DNA of 64,000 nucleotides from Phytoactinopolyspora halophila. GTDB taxonomy: Bacteria; Actinomycetota; Actinomycetes; Jiangellales; Jiangellaceae. Position 1 is the stretch's first letter, and every line of letters begins with the position of its first letter. Under the pieces are notes generated by a model. It was given only the letters and a program-made list of their open reading frames with translations. It was not told the origin of the DNA and searched no databases. The stretch is taken from positions 310,001 to 374,000 of the forward strand of contig NZ_QMIG01000001.1 of NCBI RefSeq assembly GCF_003287285.1. Reading direction: 5' to 3'. A program made the translations under genes and the position numbers. This document shows positions 17,901-27,568 of this stretch, one piece after another.

Positions 17901-18778
17901 CACTGCAACATCTGGACGAGAACCAGGCGAAGTTCTATGCCTATGACTCCTTGCTCTCGGAATTCGCGGCCATAGGCTTCGAATACGGCTACTCCGTCGC
18001 CCGGCCGGAAGCACTCGTGCTCTGGGAAGCGCAGTTCGGCGACTTCGTCAACGGCGGACAGGTCATCATCGACGAGTTCCTCACGTCCGGTGAGGCCAAG
18101 TGGGGCCAGCGTTCCGGGCTCGTGCTGCTGCTTCCGCACGGATACGAGGGCCAGGGCCCGGACCACTCGTCGGCGCGCATGGAGCGGTTCCTGCTCCTCG
18201 CGGCCGAGGACGCCTTCCGCGTGGCGCAACCCTCGACACCGGCGTCGTACTTCCACTTGCTGCGGCTGCACACGCTGGGTGCGCACCACCGCCCCCTGGT
18301 CGTGTTCACTCCCAAGTCGATGCTGCGCAGCAAGCGTGCCGTCTCCGAGCCGGACGATTTCACCGGTTCGTCGTCGTTCCGCCCAGTGCTCGGCGACCCG
18401 GGCCACATCGAGCCGGCGAAGGTGGAGCGGGTCCTGCTGTGTAGTGGCAAGATCGCCTGGGAGTTGCTGGGCTCCAGGGAGAAGCGCGAGGACGAACGCA
18501 CCGCCATCGTGCGTGTCGAACAGCTCTACCCCCTGCCCGCCGAGCAGATCGCCGCGGAACTGTCGGCTTTCCCGTCGCTGAGGGAAGTTCGCTGGGTGCA
18601 AGACGAGCCCGAGAACATGGGCCCGTGGCCGTTCCTGGCGTTAAACCTCCCCGGAAGGCTTCCGGCCGGGCTGACATTGACGCACGTCACCCGGCCAGCG
18701 AGCACGTCGCCGGCGGTCGGCTCGCCCACGCGGCACAACGAAGAGCAGGACGAGCTGCACGACGCGGCGTTCAGCTGA
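14987..18778 (+). CDS. kgd: Multifunctional 2-oxoglutarate metabolism enzyme (SucA/Kgd/OdhA type)
   Basis: Thiamine-diphosphate enzyme of 1263 residues that carries the E1 reaction of 2-oxoglutarate dehydrogenase and also decarboxylase/carboligase activity. Order: N-terminal helix ([18 protein letters not shown]), a Ser/Thr/Ala/Gln-rich linker (about 45-150), an E2-like succinyltransferase core ending at the catalytic DHRVIQG (about residue 360), then the E1 domain with [27 protein letters not shown] and [12 protein letters not shown]. There is no lipoyl domain, which is the actinobacterial arrangement. The GTG start follows AGAAGG. A GarA-type regulator is expected from related species but is not in this window. 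Confidence 0.97.
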   Translation: MAPTGPQAGFGPNEWLVEEMYASWLEDPSSVDPQWAEYFRTHAEQSDARTRTTTDTASQSPARTTVTSQTSTSQAQSQSASRSASESGSRPASGSTAQSSTSTSAQPSGQTASRAASKTSSPSPAESRQAPTASGAHPDGAPETSEPTEERVPLRGAPARTATNMEASLDVPTATSVRAVPAKLLVDNRIVINNHLARSRGGKVSFTHVIGFALVKALKQLPEMNYSYGETDDGKPALVKPAHVNLGLAIDMQKSDGTRQLLVPSIKKAETLNFAEFWAAYEDLIRRARDGKLGIDDFTGTTISLTNPGTIGTVHSVPRLMKGQGTIIGVGAMEYPAEYQGAAPETLARIGVSKIMTLTSTYDHRVIQGAQSGEFLRLVHQLLLGEHEFYDEIFRALQIPYEPIRWATDVTTDHADEVSKQARVLELIHAYRVRGHLMAATDPLEYKQRTHPDLDITTHGLTLWDLDREFATGSFGGNKRFMLLRDILGVLRNAYCRTVGIEYMHIQEPEQRRWIQERVEKPLDLTPREDQLRILLKLNQAEAFESFLQTKYVGQKRFSLEGGESLIPILDEVVGAAAEAGLDEATIGMAHRGRLNVLANIVGKSYSQIFGEFQGNINPRSVQGSGDVKYHLGADGEYTALDGSKIKVSLSANPSHLEAVNPVLEGIARAKQDILDQGEVFPVLPILVHGDAAFAGQGVVAETLNLSQLRGYRTGGTVHVVVNNQVGYTTSPEQGRSSMYSTDVARMVQAPIFHVNGDDPEACARVARLAFEFRQAFKKDVVIDMVCYRLRGHNEGDDPSYTQPLMYDLIKNKRPVRKLYTEALVGRGDITVEEAEQALADYQQQLERVFAETRKAEIAAAARVPSYPDKPEPEGEITTAVSSEVLKQIADAHVNVPDSFTVHPKVLPQLQRRASVLTEGGVDWATAEIAAFGSLLLDGRPVRLAGQDSRRGTFVQRFAAVVDRHAGGSWVPLQHLDENQAKFYAYDSLLSEFAAIGFEYGYSVARPEALVLWEAQFGDFVNGGQVIIDEFLTSGEAKWGQRSGLVLLLPHGYEGQGPDHSSARMERFLLLAAEDAFRVAQPSTPASYFHLLRLHTLGAHHRPLVVFTPKSMLRSKRAVSEPDDFTGSSSFRPVLGDPGHIEPAKVERVLLCSGKIAWELLGSREKREDERTAIVRVEQLYPLPAEQIAAELSAFPSLREVRWVQDEPENMGPWPFLALNLPGRLPAGLTLTHVTRPASTSPAVGSPTRHNEEQDELHDAAFS

Positions 18779-18974
18779 GCATCAACCATCAGGCTGAACC
18801 TCGACGACGTTCGGATGCCCCGGAATGCTCGACGTGGCTGCTGCCCCGTACAGTCACCGCGCGGGGGAACCTCGTACCATGCGTGCATGCGGCTGTGCAG
18901 ATGCACGGCCGCGGTTCATGTGGTGGTACCAGGGTGACCATTGATCGGCTCAGATCTTCCGTCAGGAGCTGGAC

Positions 18975-19148
18975 GTGTACTTCACCGACCGAGGAATCGA
19001 AGAACTGGAGCACCGCCGAGGTGACGATCAAGTCAGCCTCGGCTGGATCGCCGAGCAGTTTCGTGACTTCGTCGACGAGAACCCAGAGCACGAGACCGCG
19101 GTCGAACGCCTAGCTACGTGGCTGGCTCGCCTTGACGACGAGGAGTGA
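18975..19148 (+). CDS. DUF6104 family small protein
   Basis: Small protein of 57 residues beginning YFTDRGIEELEHRRGDDQVS and ending ATWLARLDDEE. I recognise it as the short acidic protein that regularly follows kgd/sucA in streptomycetes and relatives (DUF6104). The GTG start has AGGAG four bases upstream. It has no cysteines or membrane segment, and its function is unknown. The conserved position suggests a link to the 2-oxoglutarate enzyme, but co-transcription is uncertain across the 196-bp gap. Confidence 0.8.
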   Translation: MYFTDRGIEELEHRRGDDQVSLGWIAEQFRDFVDENPEHETAVERLATWLARLDDEE

Positions 19149-19227
19149 TCGAACATCGTGCGGGTTCCGGCCCGGCCATCCCGCAGGGTGAACGGCGCAG
19201 TGGCGTGATCCGTGTCAGGATGGCGTC

Positions 19228-19860
19228 GTGCGAGATGTGAGGGTGTGCGCGTTCGGTGACTCCTTCGTCGCCGGTATCGGTGATCCCAAGGCGCTGGGGT
19301 GGGTCGGCCGGGTCGCCGCCCGGACTCCCCCTTCCACCGGTGTCGACCTCACGATGTATCCGCTCGGTGTCCGGCGCCAGACCACCGAGGAAGTCGTGTT
19401 GCGAATACCGATGGAGTGCGCCCCGCGCTTCACCCACGGCGACGAGCACCGCATCGTCGTCGCCACGGGAGTCAGCGACGCCCGTATGGAGATCGAACCT
19501 GAACGTTCCGCGGCAGCACTCGATTTCGGACTCGCCGCCACCGACGCCCAGGCCCTCGTGGTGGGGCCACCTCCGGTCGGTGACGAGCCGCTGCAGCAGC
19601 GTATCCAGGTACTGGATGATGCGTTCGCCACCCTCTGCCAGGAGCGACAGGTCTCCTACATCTCCACGTATCGGGCACTCGCTCGTCGCAAGACGTGGCA
19701 CGAAGCCCGGGCCGACGACGGCATTCACCCGAACCAGTCCGGCTACGGCATCCTTGCCTACGTCCTGCTGAACGAGGGCTGGTACGAATGGCTGGGCGTC
19801 GAACCGCCGAAGACGCCGGTCAAGCGGCGCCATACCACGAGTTCGACACCGCAGCAGTGA
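19228..19860 (+). CDS. SGNH/GDSL-family hydrolase
   Basis: Predicted esterase/lipase of 210 residues with the SGNH fold. Block I is CAFGDSFVAGIGDP with the nucleophile Ser near residue 11; the catalytic Asp-His pair is in DDGIHPNQSGYGIL near the C-terminus. Block III is degenerate (VATGVSDARM, with Ser in place of the usual GxND Asn). No signal peptide is seen, so it should be cytoplasmic. The GTG start at 19228 is the only one that keeps block I. Substrate unknown. Confidence 0.85.
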   Translation: MRDVRVCAFGDSFVAGIGDPKALGWVGRVAARTPPSTGVDLTMYPLGVRRQTTEEVVLRIPMECAPRFTHGDEHRIVVATGVSDARMEIEPERSAAALDFGLAATDAQALVVGPPPVGDEPLQQRIQVLDDAFATLCQERQVSYISTYRALARRKTWHEARADDGIHPNQSGYGILAYVLLNEGWYEWLGVEPPKTPVKRRHTTSSTPQQ

Positions 19861-19902
19861 AAACTCCTCGGGGCCATCCCGTGCGCCACGGTGAGTGCTG
19901 CC

Positions 19903-20868
19903 TCAGACGGTGAAGACGACCTTTCCGAAGACATCCCCGCTGGCCATTGCCGCGACCCCCTCGCTGGCCTGCGCGAGCGGCACCGTGCGGTCCACCACGG
20001 GGCGCACGCCGGCTCGGTCGCAGAAGGCCAGCAGGCGAGCGAGCTCGTCTCGCGTGCCCATGGTCGATCCGAGGATGCGAAGCTGGAGGAAGAACACGCG
20101 GTTGAGCTCCGTCTCACCCGTCCAGCCCGATGTCGCACCCGCGATCACGACGGTTCCCCCGGGCCGCACCGCACGCAGCGAATGCTTCCAGGTCGCGGCG
20201 CCGACCGTCTCGATGACGGCGTCCACGCGCTCCGGCAGCCGCTGACCGCTCTCGAAGACCTGCGCCGCCCCGAGGTCCAGCGTCTGCTCGGCGCGGGCGG
20301 GATCGCGGGAGGTGACCCAGACTCGCGCTCCGGCTGCCGAGGCCAACCGGATGGCCGCCGTGGCCACGCCACCACCGGCTCCCTGCACCAGAACCGTCTG
20401 TCCTGGCGTCACCTGTGCCTGGGTGAACAGCATCCGGTACGCGGTCAGCCACGCCGTCGGCAGGCAGGCCGCCTCGACGAACGAGAGGCCGCTCGGTTTC
20501 GGCACGAGGTTGTGCTTCGGCACCGCGACCCTCTCCGCGAACGTACCGGGATAGCGCTCGGACAGCAGCGAGCGGCCGGGATCGAGCGTCTCGTCGCCGC
20601 GCCAGCCCGGATCGGACATCACCGCATGAATGACGACCTCGTTACCCTCCTGGTCCACCCCGGAGGCGTCGGTACCGAGGATCATGGGTAACTGTTCCGA
20701 GCGCAGGCCCACACCACGCAACGACCACACGTCATGATGGTTCAGCGAGGTCGCCCGCACATCGACGACGGCCCAGCCGTCCGGCACATCCGGTTCTGGT
20801 CGCTGACCCGAGCCGAGCCCGGCCACGGGATTGTCGGCGTCGAACCTCTCGGCGTAGATGGCGAACAT
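19903..20868 (-). CDS. MDR-superfamily NADPH:quinone reductase-like oxidoreductase
   Basis: Zinc-free medium-chain reductase of about 321 residues. Seen: ATSLNHHDVWSLRG (replacing the Cys-containing zinc site), LGTDASGV, and the nucleotide-binding motif VLVQGAGGGVATAAIRLAS followed by VTSRDPAR, whose Arg suits NADPH. The structural zinc loop is missing. It probably reduces quinones or unsaturated carbonyls. ATG 20868 is preferred to a GTG three codons upstream. It converges with the SGNH gene and follows the sigma factor gene by 21 bp on the same strand, so it may be in the sigma operon. Confidence 0.85.
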   Translation of the reverse strand: MFAIYAERFDADNPVAGLGSGQRPEPDVPDGWAVVDVRATSLNHHDVWSLRGVGLRSEQLPMILGTDASGVDQEGNEVVIHAVMSDPGWRGDETLDPGRSLLSERYPGTFAERVAVPKHNLVPKPSGLSFVEAACLPTAWLTAYRMLFTQAQVTPGQTVLVQGAGGGVATAAIRLASAAGARVWVTSRDPARAEQTLDLGAAQVFESGQRLPERVDAVIETVGAATWKHSLRAVRPGGTVVIAGATSGWTGETELNRVFFLQLRILGSTMGTRDELARLLAFCDRAGVRPVVDRTVPLAQASEGVAAMASGDVFGKVVFTV

Positions 20869-20889
20869 GTCCCGCACCCTACCCGTCGT

Positions 20890-21681
20890 TCAGTACGACG
20901 CGGGATCCGCCAAGAAGGCTTCGCGCAACTGTGCCAGCGACTTCGACAGCAGGCGGGACACGTGCATCTGTGAGATTCCCACCTCATTGGCGATCTGTGA
21001 CTGCGTCATGCCCCGGAAGAAGCGGAGCACGACGATCTGGCGCTCGCGGTCGGGAAGCATGGCCAGGACACGCGTGATCGCCTCGCGGTTCTCGACGCCC
21101 TCCAACGCCTCGTCCTCGTGGCCGATGGCCTCCAGCGGGGAGACGGCGAACTCGGCATACGGATCGGGCGTGTCCAACGAGACCGCGCTGTATGCGGTGG
21201 CGGATTCCAGCGCCTCGACTACCGAGTCTTCGCTGACATGCAGCGCCTCGGCGAGCTCGGCCACCGTCGGGGAGCGGCCGAGCTCGTGTGTCAGATCGGT
21301 CGTGGCACTGCTCACCGACAGCCGGAGTTCCTGCAGCCGGCGCGGAACGCGGACGGCCCACCCCTTGTCCCGGAACCATCGTTTGATCTCGCCGACGATG
21401 GTCGGTGTGGCGTAGGTGGAGAATTCCACACCTCGCTCGGGATCGTATCGGTCGATCGATTTGATGAGACCGATGGTCGCCACCTGCACGAGGTCTTCGA
21501 ACGGTTCACCACGTCCCGCGAAGCGGCGAGCCATGTGCTCGGCGAGCGGAAGATGCAGTGTCGCGAGCCGGTTGCGGGTCTCGACCCGCCGGGGATCGCC
21601 CGGTTCCAGAGTCGCCAGCTGATTCAGCAGCTCGCGGCTTTCGTCCTTGTCGACAGCGATCTGCTCCACCGAGAGATTCAC
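20890..21681 (-). CDS. SigB/SigF-family RNA polymerase sigma factor
   Basis: Group 3 sigma factor of 263 residues with regions 2 (EPFEDLVQVATIGLIKSIDRYD, GVEFSTYATPTIVGEIKRWF), 3 (LTHELGRSPTVAELAEAL) and 4 (LPDRERQIVVLRFFRGMTQS, then MHVSRLLSKSL). This is the stress and development class of actinobacterial sigma factors. It overlaps the anti-sigma gene upstream by four bases (ATGA, 21678-21681), so the pair is made in fixed ratio. No anti-anti-sigma gene is adjacent. The binding partner is therefore inferred from gene order. Confidence 0.94.
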   Translation of the reverse strand: MNLSVEQIAVDKDESRELLNQLATLEPGDPRRVETRNRLATLHLPLAEHMARRFAGRGEPFEDLVQVATIGLIKSIDRYDPERGVEFSTYATPTIVGEIKRWFRDKGWAVRVPRRLQELRLSVSSATTDLTHELGRSPTVAELAEALHVSEDSVVEALESATAYSAVSLDTPDPYAEFAVSPLEAIGHEDEALEGVENREAITRVLAMLPDRERQIVVLRFFRGMTQSQIANEVGISQMHVSRLLSKSLAQLREAFLADPASY

Positions 21682-22064
21682 TCCCGCTTCTTGCGCAGTG
21701 TGATCGCTACCCGGCCGTCACCGGCCGACGATGAGACCTCGCCAGCCAGTGCGGACAGCACCGTCCACGAAAAGCTCTCTTCCGCCGGCAACTCGGCACG
21801 AGCGGCCTCAACGCCGACGTTCACCTCAAGCGCGTCCGGGTGCAGCGCGAATCGGCAATGGAGGTTGGCGCCGGGCACCGCGATTGGCAGCAATATGGCA
21901 CACGCTTCGTCGACCGCGATGCGAAGATCCTCGATGTCGTCGAGGGTGAGCCCGAGCCGGGCGCCCAGCCCGGCAGACGTCGTACGCAAAACGGCAAGAT
22001 AGGCGCTCGACGCGGGTACACTCAGCTCGACGAGATCGCCGTTCGCGGCATACGAATCGCTCAC
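21678..22064 (-). CDS. RsbW-like anti-sigma factor kinase
   Basis: GHKL-fold protein of 128 residues that should bind the downstream sigma factor and phosphorylate an antagonist located elsewhere. Seen: LTLDDIEDLRIAVDEACAILL, which is the N-box with the ATP/Mg-binding residues (Glu in DEAC), and a small C-terminal strand region. The G-boxes are weak, as usual in RsbW proteins of this class. It is first in a two-gene operon with the sigma factor gene. Confidence 0.85.
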   Translation of the reverse strand: MSDSYAANGDLVELSVPASSAYLAVLRTTSAGLGARLGLTLDDIEDLRIAVDEACAILLPIAVPGANLHCRFALHPDALEVNVGVEAARAELPAEESFSWTVLSALAGEVSSSAGDGRVAITLRKKRE

Positions 22065-22139
22065 CTGGCCTCCTGACGAGAGATCACTCGCCGCTAGCCT
22101 GTCATATTCACGTTATGCCACAACTGACCGGTGCCGTAC

Positions 22140-22895
22140 TCACAACACCTCGGCCAGGTAATTCTGCAACCGCTCGGTGCGTGGATGATCGAACATCTCG
22201 CTTGGTGAGCCCGCCTCGACGATCGCACCAGCATCCATGAATATCACGCGGTCTGCCACCTCCCGGGCGAAACCCATCTCGTGCGTCACGACCATCATCG
22301 TCATGCCGGCTTCGGCCAGATCGGTCATCACTCTCAGCACGCCCTTGATCAATTCTGGATCGAGCGCCGACGTGACCTCGTCGAACAGCATCACCTCCGG
22401 GTCCATCGCCAGCGCTCGCGCAATGGCGACCCGTTGCTGCTGGCCACCGGAGAGCTGCGCGGGACGGCTGCCGGCCTTGTCGGCGAGCCCGACCTGCGCC
22501 AGGCTCTTGCGGGCAACCTCCCCGGCGTCCTCCTTGGACATCCCCCGCACCCGGCGCAACGCCAGGGTCACGTTGCGTAGTGCCGTCATGTGGGGAAAGA
22601 GGTTGAACTGCTGGAACACCATACCGACCCGGCTACGCACCGTGTTGATATCAACCTTGCGGCCGGTAATGTCGATGCCGTCGATCTCCACGGAGCCCGA
22701 GGTGGGCACCTCCAGCAGGTTGACGCAGCGCAGCATCGTCGACTTGCCCGACCCCGACGGGCCGATCACGCAGACCACCTCGCCGGCCCGGATCTCCAGG
22801 TCGATACCGGTGAGTACATCGAAATGCCCGAAGGTCTTGGACAGCCCCTTCAGCGCCACCCTGGGCACGGCGTCAGCAGTATCCGTCGCGTTCAT
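22140..22895 (-). CDS. Polar amino acid ABC transporter ATP-binding protein
   Basis: GlnQ/HisP-type ATPase of 251 residues with Walker [11 protein letters not shown]-loop [12 protein letters not shown], signature [17 protein letters not shown], Walker [15 protein letters not shown] and switch VTHEMGFA. It energises uptake by the permease and binding protein encoded just upstream. The ATG shares a base with the permease stop (TGATG). Ala-Leu-Asp after Walker B and the EVTSALDPE signature are typical of this subfamily. Confidence 0.95.
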   Translation of the reverse strand: MNATDTADAVPRVALKGLSKTFGHFDVLTGIDLEIRAGEVVCVIGPSGSGKSTMLRCVNLLEVPTSGSVEIDGIDITGRKVDINTVRSRVGMVFQQFNLFPHMTALRNVTLALRRVRGMSKEDAGEVARKSLAQVGLADKAGSRPAQLSGGQQQRVAIARALAMDPEVMLFDEVTSALDPELIKGVLRVMTDLAEAGMTMMVVTHEMGFAREVADRVIFMDAGAIVEAGSPSEMFDHPRTERLQNYLAEVL

Positions 22896-23641
22896 CACGA
22901 GACCTCCGCCGTCGTCGGCAGCTCTTTCGCTGCCACTGGCCGCCCTTCCCGCATCCGGGTGTCCATGTAGTTCACGATGCGGGTGAGCGGGATAGTAATC
23001 GCGAGATAGAAGAGCCCCGCGGCGATGAGACCGGACATGTTCCCCGTCTGGGTCGCCGTCTGCTGTCCGATCCGGAACAGATCCCGCTCGCCCAGCGTCA
23101 GCCCCAGGATGAACACGAGGCTGGAATCCTTGGTCAGTGCGATGAACTCGTTGGTCAGCGGCGGCAGCACCCGCCGGAACCCCTGCGGCACGACGACCAG
23201 CCAGAGCGCTTCCAGCCGGCTCATCCCGAGACTTCGTGCCGCCTCCATCTGTCCCTTGTCGACGCTCTGGATCCCGGCCCGCAAGATCTCGGTCACGTAC
23301 GCCGTCGCGATGATCCCCAAGGCGAGCGTGGCGTAAGCGATCACCTCGCGCCCGAACGGCCGGAACCCGGCCGCCGGTAAGCCGAACCCGACGAGGAAGA
23401 TCACGAGAATGGCGGGCAGGCCCCGGAACAGATCGACGAAGATTCGCGACGGGAGCCGCACCCACCACCGCTGGGAGACTCCGATCATCGCCAGGACCGT
23501 GCCAGCCACCAACCCGATGAGCATCCCCCCGACGGAGATGATCAAGGTGATCAGCAGCCCCTCGGTGAACAGGACAGGCAGCGTGTCAACGATGATCTCT
23601 ACGTTGAACAGGAGATCGCCGAGGCGCTCTAATCGATCCAC
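22895..23641 (-). CDS. Polar amino acid ABC transporter permease
   Basis: HisMQ/GlnP-type permease of 248 residues with five or six helices. The EAA loop that contacts the ATPase is visible ([20 protein letters not shown]), as is the family phrase [15 protein letters not shown]. It starts 55 bp after the binding-protein gene and overlaps the ATPase gene by one base. It serves as a single-permease homodimer, as no second permease is present. Confidence 0.94.
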   Translation of the reverse strand: MDRLERLGDLLFNVEIIVDTLPVLFTEGLLITLIISVGGMLIGLVAGTVLAMIGVSQRWWVRLPSRIFVDLFRGLPAILVIFLVGFGLPAAGFRPFGREVIAYATLALGIIATAYVTEILRAGIQSVDKGQMEAARSLGMSRLEALWLVVVPQGFRRVLPPLTNEFIALTKDSSLVFILGLTLGERDLFRIGQQTATQTGNMSGLIAAGLFYLAITIPLTRIVNYMDTRMREGRPVAAKELPTTAEVS

Positions 23642-23696
23642 GAGTCACTCCAGACGCCGACGTTTCGATCACTCTCACGCACTGTCGCCGGAACCA

Positions 23697-24557
23697 CTAC
23701 GAACGGAAGGATTCCGGCGGCTGCTGCCCGTCGAACCACTCGGCATAGATCTCCTCGTAGGTGCCATCGGCGATGATGGCCTCCAGCTGCTCGTTGATAG
23801 CGGAGCGCATCGCCTCGTCGTCCGGCTGGACGGCGATACCGTACCTCTCTCCGGTGTCCACCTCTTCGGCGATCTCCAGGACGTCACTGCCTTCGACCTG
23901 GCTCTCGGCCGCAGGCAGGTCGGCGAACACCGCATCGACGCCTTCGGTCTCCAGAGCAGTGAATGCCGCCGGATAGGTCGGGAAGTCCCGCACCGTCGAA
24001 TCCGTGAAGTTCTCCTGCGCGTACGCCTCGCCTGTAGTGCCGGCTTGCACGCCGACGTCGGCGTCTGCCAGGTCAGCCACGCCGCTGATGTCCGAGTCGG
24101 TCCGGACGACCACGGACTGGATCGATTCGAAGTACGGGTCGCTGAAGTCGACCGTCTGCTGCCGGTCCTCGGTGATGGTGATACCCGAGATGATCGCGTC
24201 GAAGTCGCCCGCCGCCAGCTGGGTGAAGATGGTATCGAATGGGGTGTCCACCCATTCGACCTCCACGCCGAGCCGGTCGGCGATCTCCTCCATGAGGTCG
24301 ACGTCGAATCCGACGATCTCGTCGTCCTCGACCATCTCGAACGGCGGGAAGTCGATGTCGGAGCCGACCCGCAGTGTGCCCTCCTCCATCAGCTCGAGCT
24401 CGGCACTCGAACCGTCGTCCGATGTGCCGTCGTCCGATGTGCCGTCGTCGGATGTGGCGGTGTCGTCGCCGGTGTCGTCAGCGTCATCGCCACATGCCGT
24501 CATCGCGAGTGCGAGCGCCGCACATGCGGCGAAAACCCGATAGTTTCGAATTCTCAT
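23697..24557 (-). CDS. Amino acid ABC transporter substrate-binding lipoprotein
   Basis: Family 3 binding protein of 286 residues. The signal peptide ends in a lipobox (ALAMTACGDD), so it is a lipoprotein. An acidic spacer follows with a repeated SDDGTSDDGTSDDG, encoded by near-identical 12-bp units around 24415-24460. The binding fold shows RVGSDIDFPPFEMVEDDEIV, DAIISGITITEDRQ and GTTGEAYAQENF. Specificity (glutamine, cystine, arginine) cannot be assigned. It heads the three-gene operon. Confidence 0.93.
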   Translation of the reverse strand: MRIRNYRVFAACAALALAMTACGDDADDTGDDTATSDDGTSDDGTSDDGSSAELELMEEGTLRVGSDIDFPPFEMVEDDEIVGFDVDLMEEIADRLGVEVEWVDTPFDTIFTQLAAGDFDAIISGITITEDRQQTVDFSDPYFESIQSVVVRTDSDISGVADLADADVGVQAGTTGEAYAQENFTDSTVRDFPTYPAAFTALETEGVDAVFADLPAAESQVEGSDVLEIAEEVDTGERYGIAVQPDDEAMRSAINEQLEAIIADGTYEEIYAEWFDGQQPPESFRS

Positions 24558-24959
24558 GTCATTCTCCTTCGTCGTCCGGTCGGGACGGGTCCTTCGGAGC
24601 AGTTGAACGTCGGTCGACCCGACAATACTCGTTGGTAGTGGGGAGAAATCCTGCCACCGTCGTGGCGCACGCGGGTCATCGTCCGGCCACGATCGCGTAA
24701 AGAAGTACGACGTGCCATCACCAGCATGTCCGTGCCGCCGGATCCCGCGGCGACAGATACTGGTGGATCTTCCCAAACCCGTGTCGCCGGCCACGCGGCA
24801 CGTGGCACAATGCCCGTTTGCGGGTGATCCCCGTCGGCCGCTTCCCGGCGACGCTTCCGATCGCCGCCGCGTCATCACGCAGTGCGGTGTTCACGTCATG
24901 TCCGGTTGTGCTACGCACTCTTGCCATCTATCCCACCACGTCCCTTTGGGGTCACCATC
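24558..24959. other. Divergent intergenic region between amino acid importer and malic enzyme
   Basis: 402 bp with no credible gene. It must hold the promoters of both neighbours. Ribosome-binding sequence GAAGGAGAAT sits before the importer ATG at 24557. I see no strong inverted repeat or recognisable operator. Short open frames here lack ribosome sites and family resemblance. Confidence 0.6.
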
Positions 24960-26198
24960 ATGGTTGCCGAGATCGTTCCACAACGCCGCAGCGCCGAATC
25001 GCCTGCCGAGCCGTCGGCAGAGTCGCCGGCTCGATCGCTGGCTCGCCGTGCGATCGACGCGCATGACGGCGGGAAACTCGAAGTCCGATCCACCGTCCCG
25101 GTACGCGACGCCGCCGACCTCGCCCTCGCCTACACTCCCGGCGTCGCTCACGTGTGCTCGACGATCGCCGACGCGCCCGAACGCGCACGCGAGCTGACGT
25201 GGAAGGGAAACACCGTCGCCGTCGTCACTGACGGCTCTGCGGTCCTGGGCCTCGGCGACATCGGCCCACAAGCCGCCCTACCCGTGATGGAAGGCAAGGC
25301 CCTGCTCTTCAAGGAGTTCGCCGGGGTAGACGCCGTTCCCATCTGCCTCGACTGCCGGGATGTCGACGAGCTCGTCGACACCATTGCCCGGCTCGCTCCC
25401 GGCTTCGGCGGCATCAACCTGGAAGACATCTCGGCGCCACGCTGTTTCGAGGTCGAACGCCGGTTGAAGGAGCGGCTCGACATCCCGGTGTTCCACGACG
25501 ACCAGCACGGTACCGCCATCGTCGTCGCCGCAGCCCTGATCAACGCCGCGGTGCTGACCGATCGCAAGCTGGCCGACACGCGCGTCGTCATCTCCGGCGC
25601 CGGTGCTGCGGGCGTGGCGGTCACGAAGATCCTGCAGACGATGGGGGTCACCGACATCGTCGTCCTCGACCGGCACGGGGCCGTGCACCCGGACCGCGGC
25701 GACCTTTCCACCGCGAAGCGCGAGCTGGCCACTGCGAGCAACCCGGCCGGACGGCGCGGCACCGTCGATGATGTCCTGCCAGGCAGCGACGTGTTCATCG
25801 GCGTATCCGGCGGGACGATTCCCGAGAGCGCGGTGGCCAGCATGGCACCGGATCCGATCGTCTTTGCCCTCGCCAATCCGGATCCGGAAATTCCGCCCGC
25901 GGTGGCCCGCCGGCATGCGGCGGTCGTGGCGACCGGTCGCAGCGATCACGCCAATCAGATCAACAACGTCCTCGCGTTTCCCGGCATCTTCCGGGGAGCC
26001 CTGGACGTGCGGGCGACGCACATCTCCGAAGGAATGAAGCGCGCATCGGCGGAGGCCCTCGCCGGCATCGTTGGGTCCGATCTCGCACCGGAGTACATCA
26101 TCCCCGACCCGTTCGACCAGCGTGTGGCGCCGTCGGTCGCGGCAGCGGTAGCCGAGACTGCCCAGGCGGAGGGCATGGTAGCCGCGCGCACGCCCTGA
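24960..26198 (+). CDS. Malic enzyme (NAD(P)-dependent malate dehydrogenase, decarboxylating)
   Basis: Short bacterial malic enzyme of 412 residues converting malate to pyruvate and CO2. Seen: catalytic Tyr in LAYTPGVAHVC, catalytic Lys region MEGKALLFKEFAGVDA, metal-binding HDDQHGTAIV, Rossmann motif VISGAGAAGVAVTKIL and a second cofactor region FALANPDPEI. It lacks the phosphotransacetylase domain of the long MaeB form. The ATG at 24960 keeps a disordered N-terminal stretch of about 30 residues with an AESPAEPSAESPA repeat. It stands alone next to the importer and the lipid kinase gene. Confidence 0.94.
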   Translation: MVAEIVPQRRSAESPAEPSAESPARSLARRAIDAHDGGKLEVRSTVPVRDAADLALAYTPGVAHVCSTIADAPERARELTWKGNTVAVVTDGSAVLGLGDIGPQAALPVMEGKALLFKEFAGVDAVPICLDCRDVDELVDTIARLAPGFGGINLEDISAPRCFEVERRLKERLDIPVFHDDQHGTAIVVAAALINAAVLTDRKLADTRVVISGAGAAGVAVTKILQTMGVTDIVVLDRHGAVHPDRGDLSTAKRELATASNPAGRRGTVDDVLPGSDVFIGVSGGTIPESAVASMAPDPIVFALANPDPEIPPAVARRHAAVVATGRSDHANQINNVLAFPGIFRGALDVRATHISEGMKRASAEALAGIVGSDLAPEYIIPDPFDQRVAPSVAAAVAETAQAEGMVAARTP

Positions 26199-26252
26199 GG
26201 TCCCACCCACCGCGCGCTCCGCTGGACGGCACCCTGCCTTAAGCTGGCCGGC

Positions 26253-27173
26253 ATGCGCGCTCTCGCCGTGGTCAATCCCAACGCGACCACTACGTCCGGG
26301 CGCACACGAGACGTCCTGTTCACGGCGCTGCGCCACGATCTCGCCCTCGAGGTCGCCGAGACCACCCATCGTGGCCATGCCACCGAGCTCGGCCGGAAGG
26401 CGCGAGACAACGAGGTCAATCTCGTCATCGCGGTCGGAGGCGACGGGACGGTCAACGAGTTAATCAACGGCGTGCTGCACGACGGGCCCGGCCCCGGCGT
26501 TCCGCACCTCGGCATCGTGCCGGGTGGCAGCGCCAACGTGCTCGCCCGCAACCTCGGCATTCCGGGCGATCCCGTCGAGGCGACCGGCTTGCTCCTCAAC
26601 GCCGTCCGGGAGCACCGGCGACATCCGTTCAACCTCGGGCGGCTCGATGATCGGTACTTCGCCTTCGCCGCCGGCATGGGTCTCGACGCCGATGTCGTCC
26701 GGACCGTGGAACACGCCCGGGAGAACGGGCGGCGGGCCACCCCCACCCTGTACGCCCGTACAGCCGTCGCCCGCTACCTTCGCCAGCTGCGCCACACCCG
26801 CCCGGACATCACGGTAGTGCCTGGCAGCGGCACGCCCGTGACGGGCCTCGCCGTCGCCATCATCACCAACTGCTCGCCGTGGACGTACCTCGCTGACCTC
26901 CCCCTGCGGCCCACCCCGCACGCGGAGTTCAGCCATGGTCTCGACCTTTTCGGTCTCACCCGGCTGGCTCCCGCGTCGGCATTGTGGGCCGTAGCTCAGA
27001 TGACGACCCGGCACGGGCCACGCGGGCGCCAAGTCGTATCGCTGCACGATCAATCGGATCTCGTGCTGCGCACGCAAACGCCACTGCCCGTTCAGGTGGA
27101 CGGCGACTACCTCGGCGAGCGGGAACAGGTGACCGTCACCTCATTCCGGGAGGCCCTACACCTCGTTTATTGA
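26253..27173 (+). CDS. Diacylglycerol/sphingosine kinase-like lipid kinase
   Basis: Lipid kinase catalytic-domain protein of 306 residues. Seen: N-terminal ALAVVNPNA, nucleotide loop VIAVGGDGTVNELINGVL, and LGIVPGGSANVLARNLGIP, then a C-terminal beta domain ending QVDGDYLGEREQVTVTS. It probably phosphorylates diacylglycerol or a related lipid at the membrane. It is 55 bp after malic enzyme, with possible read-through. The stop codon lies in a 15-bp tandem duplication. Confidence 0.92.
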   Translation: MRALAVVNPNATTTSGRTRDVLFTALRHDLALEVAETTHRGHATELGRKARDNEVNLVIAVGGDGTVNELINGVLHDGPGPGVPHLGIVPGGSANVLARNLGIPGDPVEATGLLLNAVREHRRHPFNLGRLDDRYFAFAAGMGLDADVVRTVEHARENGRRATPTLYARTAVARYLRQLRHTRPDITVVPGSGTPVTGLAVAIITNCSPWTYLADLPLRPTPHAEFSHGLDLFGLTRLAPASALWAVAQMTTRHGPRGRQVVSLHDQSDLVLRTQTPLPVQVDGDYLGEREQVTVTSFREALHLVY

Positions 27174-27191
27174 CGGCTCGTTTATTGAGGG
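27162..27191. repeat. 15-bp tandem duplication at the end of the lipid kinase gene
   Basis: CTCGTTTATTGACGG (27162-27176) is followed directly by CTCGTTTATTGAGGG (27177-27191), one mismatch in 15. The first unit contains the TGA stop; the second repeats it in frame, giving a spare stop codon. It looks like slippage during replication. Confidence 0.85.
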
Positions 27192-27568
27192 CTCGCATGG
27201 TGGCGGCCTACATACTCACGGCCCTGCTCCACGAGGAGCTCTCGGTGACATCTCGTCACACACAGTCCGAAATGCCTGGTGTAGACCACTTCATGTGCTT
27301 ATTGTGACGGACACTACATGAAACTCGATGAGACGGAATGCACAAAGCCCTTGTACACGGATCACGAACTTGCCACCCTTGTTACTGCCGCGTGGTTAGC
27401 AGGATGCCCTGCCGGGCCCTCGATGGCCACGAAGGCAGGACTGGCGGCCTTCCCTCGACATGCCTCGCGAGTCGCGGGTCGCCGACAGTTCGTGAACGAA
27501 TTCACGTAAGCAGACCGCACCGCCAGAAATCCTGGGCGGTGCCATAATAACGAGGAGCTGTGAGACAC
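27174..27568. promoter_or_regulatory. Upstream region of whiB1 with a GTGAC/GTCAC dyad
   Basis: 395 bp without a credible gene; it should contain the whiB1 promoter. A perfect dyad GTGAC-N5-GTCAC lies at 27245-27259. It resembles a CRP/FNR half-site pair, but its spacing is one base longer than the TGTGA-N6-TCACA consensus. In mycobacteria whiB1 is controlled by a cAMP receptor protein, so the site merits attention. A weak small frame at 27318-27509 has no ribosome site and no recognisable features. Confidence 0.35.

Noticed and set aside
27318-27509. A 63-codon frame upstream of whiB1
   Set aside because: No ribosome site and no features; more likely part of the whiB1 leader region.
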